Source: Vulcanimicrobiota bacterium
Lineage (GTDB): Bacteria; Vulcanimicrobiota; Vulcanimicrobiia; Vulcanimicrobiales; Vulcanimicrobiaceae
Length of the DNA stretch: 6,000 nucleotides
NCBI GenBank assembly: GCA_014304965.1
Contig: JACRTZ010000264.1
Location: forward strand, 1 to 6,000
Direction of reading: 5' to 3'
Shown in pieces: positions 5,790-6,000 of the stretch. Under the pieces are notes generated by a model that made no database searches, was not told the origin of the DNA, and saw only the letters and a program-made list of their open reading frames with translations. The position numbers and the translations under genes were made by a program. Every line of letters begins with the position of its first letter. The first letter of the stretch is position 1.

Positions 5790-5812
5790 AAGCGCGCCTT
5801 CGGTTCGCGCTT
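5790..5812. repeat. Short hairpin with UUCG loop next to the MITE
   Basis: AAGCGCG (5790-5796) and CGCGCTT (5806-5812) are a perfect 7-bp inverted repeat around CCTTCGGTT, whose centre can form a stable C(TTCG)G tetraloop. No T-tract follows, so it is not a standard terminator. It overlaps the only TTG that could start the downstream open frame, so it might occlude initiation there; this is speculative. Confidence 0.4.
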
Positions 5813-6000
5813 GCAGCGCATCGAGTTCGAAAATCCCTGTGACACGAAGACTTTTATCGGCAAGATTCAGATCAAGAATGGTATTGCCCGTGTCGGCGAC
5901 GCTCGTCTAACAAGGAAGCCCGACGGCATCGTTATCTCGATTCAGAAATCGCGGCGCCATTACCAAAAGGTTGGGCCCGATGTTTTTCGCGCCTTGCAAC
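5811..6000 (+). CDS. Unrecognised open reading frame running off the right edge (partial)
   Basis: The frame is open from 5790, just after an in-frame TGA at 5787-5789, to the end of the window without a stop. It encodes at least 63 residues if TTG 5811 is the start. The translation (beginning LQRIEFENPCDTKTFIGKIQ and later GIVISIQKSRRHYQ...DVFRALQ) has a plausible amino-acid mix, with alternating hydrophobic and charged residues. It uses more A/T-ending codons (AAT, ACT, TTT, ATT, CTA) than the gcv genes. There is no ATG and no clear ribosome site, and the candidate TTG sits inside a hairpin. It could be a recently acquired gene, a gene whose 5' end was lost near the MITE, or non-coding sequence. 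I do not recognise a domain. Confidence 0.35.
   Translation, partial: MQRIEFENPCDTKTFIGKIQIKNGIARVGDARLTRKPDGIVISIQKSRRHYQKVGPDVFRALQ

Noticed and set aside
5548..5910. 120-codon open frame across the MITE
   Set aside because: It begins inside one palindrome arm, runs through both internal palindromes and the right terminal repeat, and shows no transposase motif. The region is better explained as a foldback element.

Overview
This GC-rich window holds the end of a polyamine gene, a hotdog-fold thioesterase and a complete set of core glycine cleavage genes (gcvT, gcvH, gcvPA, gcvPB). All lie on the + strand and are tightly packed or overlapping. About 520 bases follow with no convincing gene, and an unrecognised reading frame then runs off the right edge. 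GC-biased codons, TTG and ATT starts, strong GGAGG ribosome sites and a P-protein split into two subunits indicate a high-GC bacterium. Split P-proteins occur in many Gram-positive, thermophilic and deep-branching lineages and are unlike the single-chain GcvP of E. coli. A Terrabacteria-type phylum such as Eremiobacterota (WPS-2) would fit, but the sequence alone does not prove this.

Positions 1-5267 look like one transcription unit read left to right. The order is aminopropyltransferase (spermidine synthase family, 5' end outside the window), PaaI-type thioesterase, gcvT, gcvH, gcvPA, gcvPB. Junctions are a 4-base overlap (TTGA), a 14-base overlap, a 16-base gap, a 5-base overlap and a 4-base overlap (ATGA). 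GcvPA and GcvPB together form the PLP-dependent glycine decarboxylase. GcvH carries the aminomethyl group on a lipoyl-lysine, and GcvT passes the one-carbon unit to tetrahydrofolate and releases ammonia. The fourth component (dihydrolipoamide dehydrogenase) and lipoylation genes are not in the window. I see no glycine riboswitch, and the operon promoter must lie upstream of position 1.

The most notable point in the coding part is the start of gcvPA. The family's conserved N-terminus is encoded upstream of the first ATG, and the only plausible start is ATT at 2380. It sits 6 bases after GGAGG and shares a base with the gcvH stop codon.

The stretch 5268-5789 contains a hairpin just after gcvPB, a near-consensus sigma70 promoter (TTGACT, 17 bases, TAAAAT) and, about 40 bases further on, a strong intrinsic terminator with a GAAA tetraloop. 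Promoter and terminator together suggest a small RNA of about 70-75 nt. Next comes a roughly 272-276 bp foldback element with 33-bp near-perfect terminal inverted repeats and nested internal palindromes, which I interpret as a MITE possibly related to IS5-type elements. After it, an open frame without a good start runs to the end of the window. I found no previously undescribed multi-gene system. The candidates for novelty are the ATT start, the putative small RNA and the MITE.
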